Notes: a model not told the origin generated them from the letters alone. Numbered from the stretch's first letter, positions 8,977 to 17,972 are shown. The stretch is 64,000 bases of DNA from JACKAL01 sp964400355 (GCA_964400355.1 CAYNTO010000011.1:15162-79161); one strand, 5' to 3'. A program made the numbers and translations.

Positions 8977-9762
8977 ATGATGTGGGTGTGGATACTCTTT
9001 GCTACAATTTTTTCTCATGGCGGGGCGCCCGATTTATCTTTGGGTTTTGCGGGGCGCACTTTTCCGATCGCAGGCCAGCTGGAGGCCATTGGCGGTTATG
9101 GGCATGTCCTCTGGGGCGATACGGGTGATTTGCAGGCGTCGACTCCAACGGCCACTCCTCAGGCCAGCAACCCATGGTATGGATTTGTGCGGCCGTCGTT
9201 AACGGTGCGCGGGCCAACCACTCCCACCGGGCTTGTCGCGCTCGATGTGTTTCCGGTTTCTTTTTTTGGATTTACAGTGGGACGCTCCTACATGCTGCGC
9301 TTGGTGGAGCAACCAGAAATCGATTGCAGTGCGGCCGAGTGTTTAGAATGGATGAAGTACACCTACGCGCAGGTGCGCGGATATGCCAAATGGAAGAACA
9401 TGTTTTTTACAATCCTCTATGAACGTACCTTTTACGACAGTATGGACGATCTCACCCGCCCTCTGTTCCAATCGAACAATGCGGTCATGCAAGATCCAAG
9501 TGGTGACAATGGCGACGAAGTGTTTTCGAACATCGGCTATGAATGGAATGATCAGTGGAGCAGCGGGGTCACTCTTCAGTATTTTTCTCCCGACATAAGC
9601 GACAATCGCCAAGAGATGCAAATAGGATTTGTGCGCTATTTTCAGAATGGCTGGACGTGGACCGTCGGTGCTGGCCGCTTTTACTCCTCGCCTCTGGGCA
9701 CTGGATTAGAGCTGGTGGGGATGGTTTCTTGGGACATTCAAAGACGCTTGGGATACCGCTAG
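8977..9762 (+). CDS. Outer-membrane beta-barrel-type protein
   Basis: The 261-residue protein starts at ATG 8977 with a hydrophobic, signal-like stretch (WVWILFATIFS) and continues as alternating aromatic and polar strands: WYGFVRPSLTVRG, YAQVRGYAKW, GYEWNDQWSSGVTLQYFS, GWTWTVGAGRFYSS. It ends in a strand with aromatic residues. This is the pattern of a small outer-membrane barrel. Two cysteines in SAAECLEW may be disulphide-bonded. It lies 17 bases after the helicase gene on the same strand. No specific family is recognised; transport or structural roles are equally possible. Confidence 0.7.
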   Translation: MMWVWILFATIFSHGGAPDLSLGFAGRTFPIAGQLEAIGGYGHVLWGDTGDLQASTPTATPQASNPWYGFVRPSLTVRGPTTPTGLVALDVFPVSFFGFTVGRSYMLRLVEQPEIDCSAAECLEWMKYTYAQVRGYAKWKNMFFTILYERTFYDSMDDLTRPLFQSNNAVMQDPSGDNGDEVFSNIGYEWNDQWSSGVTLQYFSPDISDNRQEMQIGFVRYFQNGWTWTVGAGRFYSSPLGTGLELVGMVSWDIQRRLGYR

Positions 9763-9784
9763 TAATAAGCAATGGATGCCGGTG

Positions 9785-9813
9785 TTGCGTCGGTACCGCG
9801 CAGGGTTTAAAAT
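9785..9813 (+). promoter_or_regulatory. Promoter abutting the luciferase-like gene start
   Basis: TTGCGT (9785-9790), a 17-base spacer and TAAAAT (9808-9813) lie six bases before the ATG at 9820. No Shine-Dalgarno sequence is present. The geometry predicts transcription starting at the start codon. Confidence 0.55.
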
Positions 9814-9819
9814 AGCGGC

Positions 9820-10845
9820 ATGAAGAACCTTTCTACCACGGCCATTTCTGTTCTCGATCTCGCCAAAGTTTCCAACAACGAAACCATTGCCCAAACTTAT
9901 GCGCATTCCAAAGAGTTAGCGCAAACGGTTGAGCGTTTGGGATATAAACGTTTTTGGTTGGCCGAACACCACAACATCGCAGGCATAGCGAGCGCCGCGA
10001 CACCGTTGCTCATTGGATTTATCGCTGAGAATACGAAAACCATTCGTGTGGGTTCGGGAGGTATCATGCTCCCCAATCATTCACCTTTGGTGGTGGCCGA
10101 ACAATTTGGAACATTGGAATCGCTCTATCCTGGGCGCATAGATTTAGGATTGGGACGTGCGCCAGGTACTGACCAAACCACAATGCGCGCAGTTCGCCGT
10201 TACCACGCCACCACAGAGGTGGATTTTGGCGAAATGGTAAAAGAGCTGGTTCATTATTTTGCGGAACCACAAACCCACCAAAAAGTGCGAGCCGTACCGG
10301 GCGCGGGAATGGACATACCACTTTATATTTTGGGTTCCAGCCTCTACAGTGCTCAATTGGCGGCACAGCTGGGGAGACCTTATGCATTTGCGGGCCACTT
10401 TGCTCCAGCTCTGATGATGCAGGCGTTTCAGATGTATAGGAGTTTGTTCCAGCCCTCTAAGTACTTGCAGAAACCGTATGTGATGCTGGGTATACCGGTG
10501 ATTGCAGGAGCCAACGATGAAGAGGCCGATTATTTATCATCCAGTCTCAAGCAAGCCTTCTTAGGGATGGTGCGCGGAAATCGCAAACTCTCATCGCCTC
10601 CGGTTCGCGATATGGATTCGGTTTGGAGTCCACAGGAAAAACTTGCGGTAGAGTCCATGCTGCACATGTTGGTCACTGGGGGACCGCGGCGGGTGCGCGA
10701 AGAACTGGATCGAGTGATCGCATTTACGGGCGCGGACGAATTGATCATTACCTCGGACACCTACGACAAAGCAGATCGGCTTCGTTCTTTTGCTCACATT
10801 GCAGAGGCCAAAGCACTGTCATTGGAAAAAGGAATTGCTCCCTAA
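9820..10845 (+). CDS. Luciferase-like flavin-dependent oxidoreductase (MsnO8/YhbW type)
   Basis: This 341-residue soluble protein belongs to the bacterial luciferase-like monooxygenase superfamily, which uses reduced FMN or F420. Visible marks are LSVLDLAKV-type first strand, ERLGYKRFWLAEHHN, RVGSGGIMLPNHSPLVVAEQFGTLESLYPGRIDLGLGRAPGTD and a C-terminal GADELIITSDTYDKADRLRSF. These match the YhbW/MsnO8 subgroup, whose physiological substrates are mostly unknown. Length is typical. The stop codon overlaps the ATG of the methyltransferase-like gene (TAATG), so the two form a coupled pair and may act on one substrate. The start has a promoter immediately upstream and no leader. Confidence 0.93.
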   Translation: MKNLSTTAISVLDLAKVSNNETIAQTYAHSKELAQTVERLGYKRFWLAEHHNIAGIASAATPLLIGFIAENTKTIRVGSGGIMLPNHSPLVVAEQFGTLESLYPGRIDLGLGRAPGTDQTTMRAVRRYHATTEVDFGEMVKELVHYFAEPQTHQKVRAVPGAGMDIPLYILGSSLYSAQLAAQLGRPYAFAGHFAPALMMQAFQMYRSLFQPSKYLQKPYVMLGIPVIAGANDEEADYLSSSLKQAFLGMVRGNRKLSSPPVRDMDSVWSPQEKLAVESMLHMLVTGGPRRVREELDRVIAFTGADELIITSDTYDKADRLRSFAHIAEAKALSLEKGIAP

Positions 10846-11618
10846 TGTTGTGGACCCAATACCTTCATTCCCTATGGAATACTTTTTGGTTTTGGGTTCG
10901 GCGAAACTTGCGCTTTCGACGAGGCGGGTATTCGGAATCGACTTCGGTGCCGCCGCAGTTTTCAGAGGCCGCCGCGCAAACCAATGAGAAATACAATTTC
11001 ACTTCGATAGGACAGCGGTTAGCACCTCAACACTGGCATCGCAACTTGGCAACGCTGTGGTATATGGAACAAATGTTTGAGAGCGTTCAGTTCCCCCCGT
11101 TGATAACAATTTTGGAACCCGGATGCCAAAATTTTTCGCGGCTTCCGGCGCTGCGTGAATTTTTTCGCCTACGGGGTGTGGTGGCCACGATCGTGGGAAT
11201 TGAACTCGATGCGTTTGTACCCTTGAGGGGCTTTCATTCGCTGTGGGATCACGCTCAGTATTACATCTCCTTGCACAAAGACGAATCGCGGTTTGAAGCT
11301 CAGGATTTTTTTAAATGGGACGAGCCTTCGGAAGTGATAGTCTGTTTTTATCCGTTTGTTTCAACGGAGCCAGCATTGGCATGGGGCCTGCCGGCCCAAG
11401 TCGCTGGTGCACAAAAATGGGTAGAGGCCTTTTCGAAAAACTTAAAGCCCGGTGGATATGTGTTAGTGGTTCACCAGGGTGATTGGGAAGAAAAAGATTT
11501 TGATGAGGCCCGTGAAAACTCGCCGTTAGAGCTCCGCCATCGCCAAGTACTGACGTGCCCATTTTTCTCCACCAAGCACCCGGCCCATGGTTCACTTTAC
11601 CAAAAGCGAGTTCATTGA
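10845..11618 (+). CDS. SAM-dependent methyltransferase-like protein
   Basis: A 257-residue protein starting at the ATG that overlaps the stop of the oxidoreductase gene. After a basic, aromatic N-terminus (about 30 residues), a Rossmann-like pattern appears: ITILEPGCQNFSRLPAL near residue 88 (motif I), ATIVGIELDAF (acidic residue of motif II), SEVIVCFYPF (motif IV) and FSKNLKPGGYVLVVHQGDWE (motif VI). This is the order found in class I methyltransferases, with motif I diverged from the usual GxGxG. Substrate is unknown; coupling to a flavin oxidoreductase suggests a small-molecule modification pair. Confidence 0.65.
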   Translation: MLWTQYLHSLWNTFWFWVRRNLRFRRGGYSESTSVPPQFSEAAAQTNEKYNFTSIGQRLAPQHWHRNLATLWYMEQMFESVQFPPLITILEPGCQNFSRLPALREFFRLRGVVATIVGIELDAFVPLRGFHSLWDHAQYYISLHKDESRFEAQDFFKWDEPSEVIVCFYPFVSTEPALAWGLPAQVAGAQKWVEAFSKNLKPGGYVLVVHQGDWEEKDFDEARENSPLELRHRQVLTCPFFSTKHPAHGSLYQKRVH

Positions 11619-11702
11619 CATCGGGCGCGATGAGTTGCAATTGGCCAGAGTTGATTTTTTAAGAAGCGATGGTAGGATCCAGGCTCTTCTAGGGGGGCTA
11701 TT

Positions 11703-12107
11703 ATGCTGTCTTTTTTATTAAATATGTTCTTACCGACAGCGTTTGCTCTTTCAGTCATTGTTGAGCACCCAGATAAGGGGATCATTGTCGACGAACAGAT
11801 CTCTTTAAACGCGGCGAGCACCGTAGGCCAAGTGACTCTGGATGTTCTCACGGCCAAGGCCATCGCCTTCGACGGCAGTGAACTGGGGTTTTCCTCGATC
11901 GATGGTTTGGAGCAACGTCTCGATATTTTGTCGAAAACAGAGATGAAAGCCTATGGCTGGTGCTATTCGGTGGACGGCGAGGTTGTAGAAACCTTGGCGC
12001 ACCAGACACAGCTCGATGATTCGAGCCAACTCCGTTGGTTTTATGCTTTTGCTCATTATCAAGCCGGTGTGTGGGTCAGCCAGTGCGAAGAGGCCACACA
12101 CAACTGA
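11703..12107 (+). CDS. Small exported protein with a DUF4430-like fold
   Basis: This 134-residue protein has an N-terminal hydrophobic segment (LSFLLNMFLPTAFALS) that reads as a signal peptide. The remaining part resembles the transcobalamin C-terminal/DUF4430 pattern: a Val/Leu-rich beginning, TAKAIAF, then GWCYSVDG followed by DDSSQLRWFYAFAHY, where DUF4430 proteins have GWMYSVNG and GDxVxWxY. Two cysteines (in GWCYS and SQCEE) could form a disulphide. Ligand binding in the periplasm is the likely role, ligand unknown. It lies on the same strand upstream of mscS with an 81-base gap. Confidence 0.55.
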   Translation: MLSFLLNMFLPTAFALSVIVEHPDKGIIVDEQISLNAASTVGQVTLDVLTAKAIAFDGSELGFSSIDGLEQRLDILSKTEMKAYGWCYSVDGEVVETLAHQTQLDDSSQLRWFYAFAHYQAGVWVSQCEEATHN

Positions 12108-12188
12108 TGAGTTTGGTGGCACATTGACAGCGTGAGACTTTCCACTGAGAGGGAGTCGTGGAAGTATATCTTCTTTTAAGGAGTCGGC

Positions 12189-13028
12189 ATGGAAGAGTCC
12201 GTTAGCCAAATCGTCACAAAGTCCGAGCTACTCTACGCTCAGATCGTAGAAGATGTGGTGAAATATGGTTTTAAAGTTTTGGCAGCAATTGTCATTTTGT
12301 TTGTGGGCTTTTGGGTTTCCAATCGGCTCGCAACACTGGCCAATGCTGCTCTCAGTAAGCAGAACTTTGACCCTACCATTCGCGTCTACCTTTCGCGCAT
12401 ATTGAGAATTCTTTTTAAAGTCATTGTGGTCATCACCGCAGCCGGAGTGGTCGGTGTGGAGACCACGTCGTTTGTTGCAGTTCTCGGTGCCGCAGGTCTT
12501 GCCGTCGGTTTGGCTCTTCAAGGAAGCCTATCTAATTTTGCAGGCGGAGTGATGATTCTTATTCTAAGACCATTCCAGGTCGGCGATATGATTATCTCAC
12601 AGGGTGAAGAGGGTGTCGTCACAGCCATTGATGTGTTCTATACAACGTTAGTGAGAGCCGATAATCGCCGGGTGATTTTGCCCAATGGTCCACTGATTGG
12701 AAATGTGATTGTGAACAACACCGCCGAAAACAAGCGCCGAGTTGAGGTGCAAGTAGGTATTGCCTATTCTTCCGACGTGGCTAAAGCCGAAGCGGTATTA
12801 TTGAGCCTTGCGTATCAACACCCTAAGGTGCTCAAGGATCCCAGCCCCATGGTGGGGATCACGGCCTTTGGAGCAAGCTCCGTGGATTTGGTCTTCCGTG
12901 CATGGGCTCTTCCCGAAGATTACCCAAGCGTATATTTTGATCTTTACAAACAGACGAAGACGGCGCTCGATGGAGTTGGAATTTCTATTCCATTCCCTCA
13001 GCGCGAAGTGCGTATGCTCGACAAGTAA
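12189..13028 (+). CDS. mscS: Small-conductance mechanosensitive channel MscS
   Basis: The 279-residue inner-membrane protein protects cells from hypo-osmotic shock. It has three membrane segments: residues 20-45 (FKVLAAIVILFVGFWVSN), about 68-90, and the pore-lining TM3 at about 93-125 with the Gly/Ala repeat AAGLAVGLALQGSLSNFAGGV. The beta domain follows with FQVGDMI, LPNGPLIGNVIVN and a C-terminal alpha/beta domain ending SIPFPQREVRML. Length and order equal those of E. coli MscS (286). A strong ribosome binding site (AAGGAG) precedes ATG 12189. The stop overlaps the start of the radical SAM gene (TAATG). Confidence 0.96.
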   Translation: MEESVSQIVTKSELLYAQIVEDVVKYGFKVLAAIVILFVGFWVSNRLATLANAALSKQNFDPTIRVYLSRILRILFKVIVVITAAGVVGVETTSFVAVLGAAGLAVGLALQGSLSNFAGGVMILILRPFQVGDMIISQGEEGVVTAIDVFYTTLVRADNRRVILPNGPLIGNVIVNNTAENKRRVEVQVGIAYSSDVAKAEAVLLSLAYQHPKVLKDPSPMVGITAFGASSVDLVFRAWALPEDYPSVYFDLYKQTKTALDGVGISIPFPQREVRMLDK

Positions 13029-14254
13029 TGAGCTGCCTGTGCTTGATGCCTTTTTCCAGTTTGCATGTGGCTCCAGATGGCAGTATTCGATTGTGCTCAT
13101 CGAACACCAATATTTTATTTTCCGCGGGCCAGGTGAAATCGCTCGACGAGGCCTGGTCGCACCCATCGTACGTTAAAATTCGTAAAGCGATGCTCGAGGG
13201 CAAAAGGCCGAGTGCGTGCGTGAGCGCCTGTTACTCGCAGGAAGACGTGGGCTTGGTGAGCAAACGGAAAAAATTCAATGCGGCTAAGCTACCGGTCCGC
13301 GAGCGCGGCGCGATTTCGATGGCTACGGATCACCCTCCCATTCGCTATCTAGATATCGCCTTCTCCAATGTGTGCAATTTAAAGTGCACCATGTGCACCA
13401 GCCATTATTCAACCGCGTGGCAAAAACCGGATGCCGAGGCCGTGAGCGAGGGAATGACCTTTCGTCGCTCGGTGGCTCCTTATCCCGTGCTCGGAGACGA
13501 AATGCTCGAGGAGATCTTAGCACTCACACCGCAGCTTCTTGCCGTGTGGGTGAAGGGTGGTGAACCGCTCGTGGATGAAAAGTGCTTGAGCTACCTTAAA
13601 AAACTATCTGAACGCTCGGATCGCAACGACTATCTGCATGTGTTTCTGCAGACCAACGGCACGCGCTGGAACCCCACCGTGCGCGATGCCATTCAAGGGT
13701 TAAGTCCAGAGATCGGGATCAGTATCGATGGGACTGAATCTACTTATGAATGGATTCGCGGGTTTCCGTTTGCAAAAATCGATGCAAACATTCGCGCTTT
13801 TGCCTCGGAGCCTGCAGTGGGCAAAGTGGTATTGCAGTTCACATTGAGCGCCTACAACGTGTTCAACATCGAGGATATGATTCGCTATTTTCTAAATCTC
13901 AAGGCCTATTTTCCCAAAGTGGAAACGCTTTGTTTTGGTGGAATTGTTCGCCAGGAGTGGGGCAATGTGCATGCTGTGCCACTTGCTGTAAGGCAAACTG
14001 TCGCTGAGCGGCTGCGCGAAGTCACACGCGGAATAGAACACCATTTTGAAAACTTAGAGGGCTTGCTCAAAGTGCTCGACGCGCGGGAAGCGCGGGAAGC
14101 GTACTTTTATTCCACCGGCTACCAATGGTTACAATTTTGTGAACGTATGCGCGGTCAGAAGCTTTCTGAAATAGATCCGCGGTTTGCAAATATTTTCCCA
14201 GAGCACACACCCGCACTCACAGCGCCGCACACTTCGGGCTGTAACCTAGAGTAA
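13028..14254 (+). CDS. Radical SAM protein with N-terminal twitch/SPASM-like cysteine domain
   Basis: This 408-residue protein has the radical SAM cluster motif C116-x3-C120-x2-C123 (in NVCNLKCTMC) followed by a TIM-barrel pattern with KGGEPL (GGE motif) near residue 177 and SIDGTEST. The N-terminal 70 residues carry extra cysteines (C3, C5, C23, C64, C68) in a pattern PFSSLHVAPDGSIRLC like that of SPASM/twitch domains, so an auxiliary Fe-S cluster is probable. Such proteins are called twitch-domain radical SAM proteins; substrates are unknown. It is translationally coupled to mscS, and its last 38 bases overlap the end of the convergent lipoprotein gene. Confidence 0.88.
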   Translation: MSCLCLMPFSSLHVAPDGSIRLCSSNTNILFSAGQVKSLDEAWSHPSYVKIRKAMLEGKRPSACVSACYSQEDVGLVSKRKKFNAAKLPVRERGAISMATDHPPIRYLDIAFSNVCNLKCTMCTSHYSTAWQKPDAEAVSEGMTFRRSVAPYPVLGDEMLEEILALTPQLLAVWVKGGEPLVDEKCLSYLKKLSERSDRNDYLHVFLQTNGTRWNPTVRDAIQGLSPEIGISIDGTESTYEWIRGFPFAKIDANIRAFASEPAVGKVVLQFTLSAYNVFNIEDMIRYFLNLKAYFPKVETLCFGGIVRQEWGNVHAVPLAVRQTVAERLREVTRGIEHHFENLEGLLKVLDAREAREAYFYSTGYQWLQFCERMRGQKLSEIDPRFANIFPEHTPALTAPHTSGCNLE

Positions 14255-15359
14255 AACCCAAGGGCGAGCTCACCACGTCACTGATGGTGTTCATCAATGG
14301 AGAACATTCCACCTTCTTTTTGAGATGAACATGGGCGCAGGATCTTTTATCGATTTCCAAATCTTCTATTTTGTCCAAATATCCGGGTTCCATGGAGTTG
14401 AGCACAACAACCCAGGCCAGGCGCGATCGAAGGCTAGAGATATCTTGCAATTTATGGTCGGCTATTGGGCCGGGAGACAAATTCTGTTGTGCGTAGGTGT
14501 TGAGAAGTGCGGTGTTTTGTAAAGCCTTGATATCAAAGTCGGCGAGATGAAGGATGTCTTTTTTATATTGGTCATAAAGGCTCTTTTGTGTCGGAGCGAG
14601 GTGAATCATCGCGACGAGGTCAGAGAGCACCTGCATGGAATAACGAAGCGCTCGCGCTCCACGGCGAGTTTCCAGTGGCAAAGAACCGTCTTCGCGTCGC
14701 GACTCTAAAATTTTTGGAATTTGCGCGAGTCCCTGGTTGATGAGTTCCTGATCTTTGGTGAAGACCCCAAGGAACACGTGTGCGCGCGCCGATGCTGCGG
14801 CCATATTGTGTGCAGCAAATGAATATTTCTGAGTTTCTCCAGAAACCGTGAGTTCTTCCGTGGAAGTGGTGAGGTCGTTCGCTTTGAGTAATTTTTTGAG
14901 CCATGGTTGCGCTGGGAATGATATTTTGTGACGTTTTTCAATGGCGTAGAGGTTGACGGCGACCATGGCAGCGATTTTGTTATTACTATGGCGAATGGTG
15001 TTGCTCAGTTCAATGTCGCCACTCGCGGAGGCGGAGGAGAGAAGACGCGCCGGAATTTTTTCGAGCACGGCAGATAATTCTTCGCAGCGTTCTTTGGAAC
15101 TCAAGCAGTTCTCAGCCGAAAGCAAAAAGTAGTACTCTAGCTTTTCGTAGTAGGATTCGGCGGCATAAGAGGATGCCGTCGTCGACGGCTTTTGGGGCGC
15201 CTTGGGTGCCGAGGGCGAGATCATGCAACCGCGGCTGTCCATGCGCTGAGTGTCTGCGCTCAGCACGACATCTTTAGCAGCTGGTGTGGTGCAACTCAAG
15301 GCGGAACCAACGGCCAGGAAAGCGCTCAAATGACGAATGGTGATTATTATTTTATTCAT
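14217..15359 (-). CDS. Lipoprotein with alginate lyase (PL5)-like domain
   Basis: A 380-residue lipoprotein with lipobox ALSC (Cys23). Residues about 75-250 are helical and resemble the alpha/alpha toroid of family 5 polysaccharide lyases. AHN at 183-185 sits where AlgL has NNH, and RRGARALRY at 232-240 matches AlgL KRRQRALAY, keeping an Arg/Tyr pair seven residues apart (R233, Y240) as in the catalytic pair of Sphingomonas A1-III, with DGSLPLE just before as in DGFLPNE. The catalytic His is present (H184) while the preceding Asn is Ala. It may cleave an acidic polysaccharide or only bind one. The start ATG overlaps the end of the 2OG-like gene upstream (ATGA). Confidence 0.65.
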   Translation of the reverse strand: MNKIIITIRHLSAFLAVGSALSCTTPAAKDVVLSADTQRMDSRGCMISPSAPKAPQKPSTTASSYAAESYYEKLEYYFLLSAENCLSSKERCEELSAVLEKIPARLLSSASASGDIELSNTIRHSNNKIAAMVAVNLYAIEKRHKISFPAQPWLKKLLKANDLTTSTEELTVSGETQKYSFAAHNMAAASARAHVFLGVFTKDQELINQGLAQIPKILESRREDGSLPLETRRGARALRYSMQVLSDLVAMIHLAPTQKSLYDQYKKDILHLADFDIKALQNTALLNTYAQQNLSPGPIADHKLQDISSLRSRLAWVVVLNSMEPGYLDKIEDLEIDKRSCAHVHLKKKVECSPLMNTISDVVSSPLGFTLGYSPKCAAL

Positions 15360-15889
15360 AAGGAATAGGCCTCGAGTGCATCGAACACGATGTGGGTTCT
15401 AAGTTTAGGACTACAGTTTATAGCGGAGTGGAAATGATTCGTTTCCACGCGGTACAGGTGGCTGTCTGCGGGAATGTGATACCACTCAGGTCTGTCTTTG
15501 TAGATCAGGTAGGTATCGGGTGAAGTATCTACCGCGATGTGATAGCGGGGTTCCATGTCGCGATGGAGTGTGTAGGAGTGTTTCTGCGTAAGAAGCATGA
15601 TGCGCACCCGTCCCACTTTGTACGGGAAAGACTTCCATATCTCTTCGAGGTACGTTCCCGCAAAGCGAGGATTGATTTTACAAAAGTCGCTCTGCGGAAT
15701 CTGATGTTTTTTGAGTTGCGAGTCGTAAATTTTTCCAGTGCCGAAGAAATCGCAGTCTGTCGTTGTCTCCGGGCACGTCAAAAGTAGCTGCTTCACTTGG
15801 CGTGAGAGCAAATCCACCGCGCCTAAAGCGGCCGAGACTTCTGCTCTTATTTGAGGCAAATCAAAGGTATAATTGAGTTTTTCCACCAT
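15356..15889 (-). CDS. 2-oxoglutarate/Fe(II) oxygenase-like protein (Asp/Asn hydroxylase-like)
   Basis: This 177-residue cytoplasmic protein has the facial triad pattern of the double-stranded beta-helix oxygenases: H109-x-D111 in LHRDMEPRYHIAV, a distal H154 in FHSAINCS, and R164 ten residues later in RTHIVFD, suitable for binding 2-oxoglutarate. The arrangement is close to aspartyl/asparaginyl beta-hydroxylases and related proline hydroxylases. ATG 15889 was chosen; a GTG at 15937 would add 16 residues. Neither has a strong Shine-Dalgarno sequence. It overlaps the start of the downstream lyase-like lipoprotein by four bases. Substrate unknown. Confidence 0.72.
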   Translation of the reverse strand: MVEKLNYTFDLPQIRAEVSAALGAVDLLSRQVKQLLLTCPETTTDCDFFGTGKIYDSQLKKHQIPQSDFCKINPRFAGTYLEEIWKSFPYKVGRVRIMLLTQKHSYTLHRDMEPRYHIAVDTSPDTYLIYKDRPEWYHIPADSHLYRVETNHFHSAINCSPKLRTHIVFDALEAYSL

Positions 15890-15968
15890 GAGTTCAAGTA
15901 CAGCATAAAAGGTGAAACCTGACCTGCTACGACTCACTGCAGATCAAAGATTTTGCTCCGTAAAATAT

Positions 15969-15999
15969 AAAGCCCGGGCAGGAGCACCGGGCTTTTTTT
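15969..15999 (-). terminator. Rho-independent terminator of the M2 peptidase gene
   Basis: A nine-pair stem AAAGCCCGG/CCGGGCTTT with a nine-base loop follows the stop of the minus-strand peptidase gene; the minus-strand tail reads TTTATATTTTA. On the plus strand the same stem is followed by a run of nine T, so it could work in both directions. Confidence 0.75.
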
Positions 16000-16020
16000 T
16001 TGAACGGCGCCGAAACGAGA

Positions 16021-17781
16021 TTACCAGCCGCAGGTTTGACCTTTGTTTTGGTCCTTTAACCACGCCTCCAATGGTGCAAAGTATTCGCGAATGGCGCTTG
16101 CATCCATCTCGCGTTTTCCGGTGGCCGCCTCAAGCGCGTCGGGCCAGGGCTTGCTGATCCCCATCTGCATCATCTTCCAAAGTTTTTCGCCAGCGGCCTT
16201 GTTGTTGTAAATGGAACACTCGTGAAGTGGCCCTTTATAGCCTGCGGTCTCGCAAAGAGCGCGGTGAAACTGAAACTGGAGTATGTGCGCGATAAAATAT
16301 CGGGAGTAAGGAACAAAACTTGGAACATGGTACTTGGAGCCCGCATCAAACGCGTCGTTCGGGCGCGGTGTTGGAGGAACGAGCCCCTGATATTGTTTTA
16401 CCATGTCCCACCAAGCCGTGTTGTAGTTTTCAGGTTGAATACGACCATCGAAGACCTGCCAACGGTATTTGTCTGTCATTAAACCAAACGGCAAAAACGC
16501 TATTTTTTGGAGAGCCATCTGTAAAAGATAATGAACGTCCGCATCGATCGGCTTGTCTTTGCTGGTTAAAAGTTTGATGTCCTGGAGGTATTTGCGGGTG
16601 ATGGACAATTGAACAGTGTCGCCCAAAGCTTCGTGGAACCCATCGTTGGCACTGCCTTGAAACAGCATGGGCTTGTCCTTGTAGGCGAGGTAGTAATAAA
16701 TGTGGCCCAGTTCGTGATGGATAGTTCTAAAGTTGTCTTCGTCGATGAGGATGCACATCTTGATGCGCACATCATCTTTTAGATCCACGTGCCAAGCGCT
16801 GGCGTGACAAACCACATCGCGGTCCCGGGGCTTGTCGAAGAGAGATTTTTCGTAGAACGATTTTGGAAGTTGCGGCATCCCCAGGGAGACGAAAAAGTTT
16901 TCCGCTGTTTTTGTCATTTTCTTAGAATCATACTTGGCCTTTTTGAGCAGACCCGTAATATCGAGAGATTTTTTAGGATTCACGCCCACGATGTCGCTGA
17001 TGTTTTCCCAGGACTGTCCCCACATGTTCCCCACCAAATGTGCGGGAATGGCGCCCGATTTGGGCACAACGTTGTCACCGTATCTTTTGTTGAGGCGTGC
17101 GCGCACGTAACAGTGCAGCTGTTCATAGAACGGACGCACTTCTGTCCACAAGCGATCGAGATCTTTTTCGAACGCCGCTTCGGGCATATCATATTTGTTT
17201 TTCCAAAAATCAGCGAGGTGCTTGTAGCCCAACTCTTTGGAGCCTTGGTTGGCCAGCTCCACGACTTTTTGATACTTGGGTTTCATGGGAACGGAGATGG
17301 ATTTCCAGCCTTCCCATGCATCTTGCAGATCTTTCGGGCTGCGCGATTTGGCGAGAACGTCCTCAAGGTCTAAAAGATCGCGGCACTTGTTGCCTTTGCA
17401 GTACTTACCGCTGCCATACATGCTCTCCATCTCGGCTTTGAGTTTGGTCATCTCTTCGTTCTTGGCCGCATCTTTTGGTGCCGGCAGGTTTAAAAAACCC
17501 ATGAGCAAATAAAGCTGGCGTTTTTCCTCATCGGTTTTGCCTTTGTACCTTTTTGATTCCAATGCGAGCTGGGTTCCCAGTGCGCCAAAGCGGGCGTTGG
17601 CATCGGAGGCGAGAATCGTCGTGTCCTCAGTGATAAAGTTTGTCTGCACCCACTCAGCGCGTTGAACGCCCACGATCTCTTTGGCGAGAACGGAGTTGGT
17701 GTCGGTGAGAAATGTCGCCGTGCTCTTAGCTTGAGCAATAGATGACACAATTAGTAGCAGAGTAAAAACGCTGTAATTCAT
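16021..17781 (-). CDS. Secreted M2-family (ACE-like) metallopeptidase
   Basis: The 586-residue protein starts at ATG 17781 behind a strong ribosome binding site (GGAGGATTC) and has a signal peptide ending near AQA at residue 19. It is a zinc dipeptidyl carboxypeptidase of the angiotensin-converting-enzyme family: HHELGH gives H356, E357 and H360, and GFHEALGD gives the third ligand E384, 24 residues after H360 as in ACE. YSRYFIAHILQFQFHRALC near the C-terminus also matches the family. Length matches single-domain bacterial ACE homologues. It probably trims peptides in the periplasm or outside the cell. A hairpin terminator follows. Confidence 0.93.
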   Translation of the reverse strand: MNYSVFTLLLIVSSIAQAKSTATFLTDTNSVLAKEIVGVQRAEWVQTNFITEDTTILASDANARFGALGTQLALESKRYKGKTDEEKRQLYLLMGFLNLPAPKDAAKNEEMTKLKAEMESMYGSGKYCKGNKCRDLLDLEDVLAKSRSPKDLQDAWEGWKSISVPMKPKYQKVVELANQGSKELGYKHLADFWKNKYDMPEAAFEKDLDRLWTEVRPFYEQLHCYVRARLNKRYGDNVVPKSGAIPAHLVGNMWGQSWENISDIVGVNPKKSLDITGLLKKAKYDSKKMTKTAENFFVSLGMPQLPKSFYEKSLFDKPRDRDVVCHASAWHVDLKDDVRIKMCILIDEDNFRTIHHELGHIYYYLAYKDKPMLFQGSANDGFHEALGDTVQLSITRKYLQDIKLLTSKDKPIDADVHYLLQMALQKIAFLPFGLMTDKYRWQVFDGRIQPENYNTAWWDMVKQYQGLVPPTPRPNDAFDAGSKYHVPSFVPYSRYFIAHILQFQFHRALCETAGYKGPLHECSIYNNKAAGEKLWKMMQMGISKPWPDALEAATGKREMDASAIREYFAPLEAWLKDQNKGQTCGW

Positions 17782-17972
17782 GAATCCTCCGGAAAAACTC
17801 GAACCTACAAAGCGGCGCTCGGGCTGGCAAGAAAATACTATAAATTCTACCCACCGCACAGACGTGTCTCCTCCCTGTTTTTACACCTCCAGGAGATTCT
17901 CAATTACATCACCAAGGGGCTAACGTAAGACAGGGGCATTTACGGGATGACCCCGAAAAATAAGGAGTTTTT

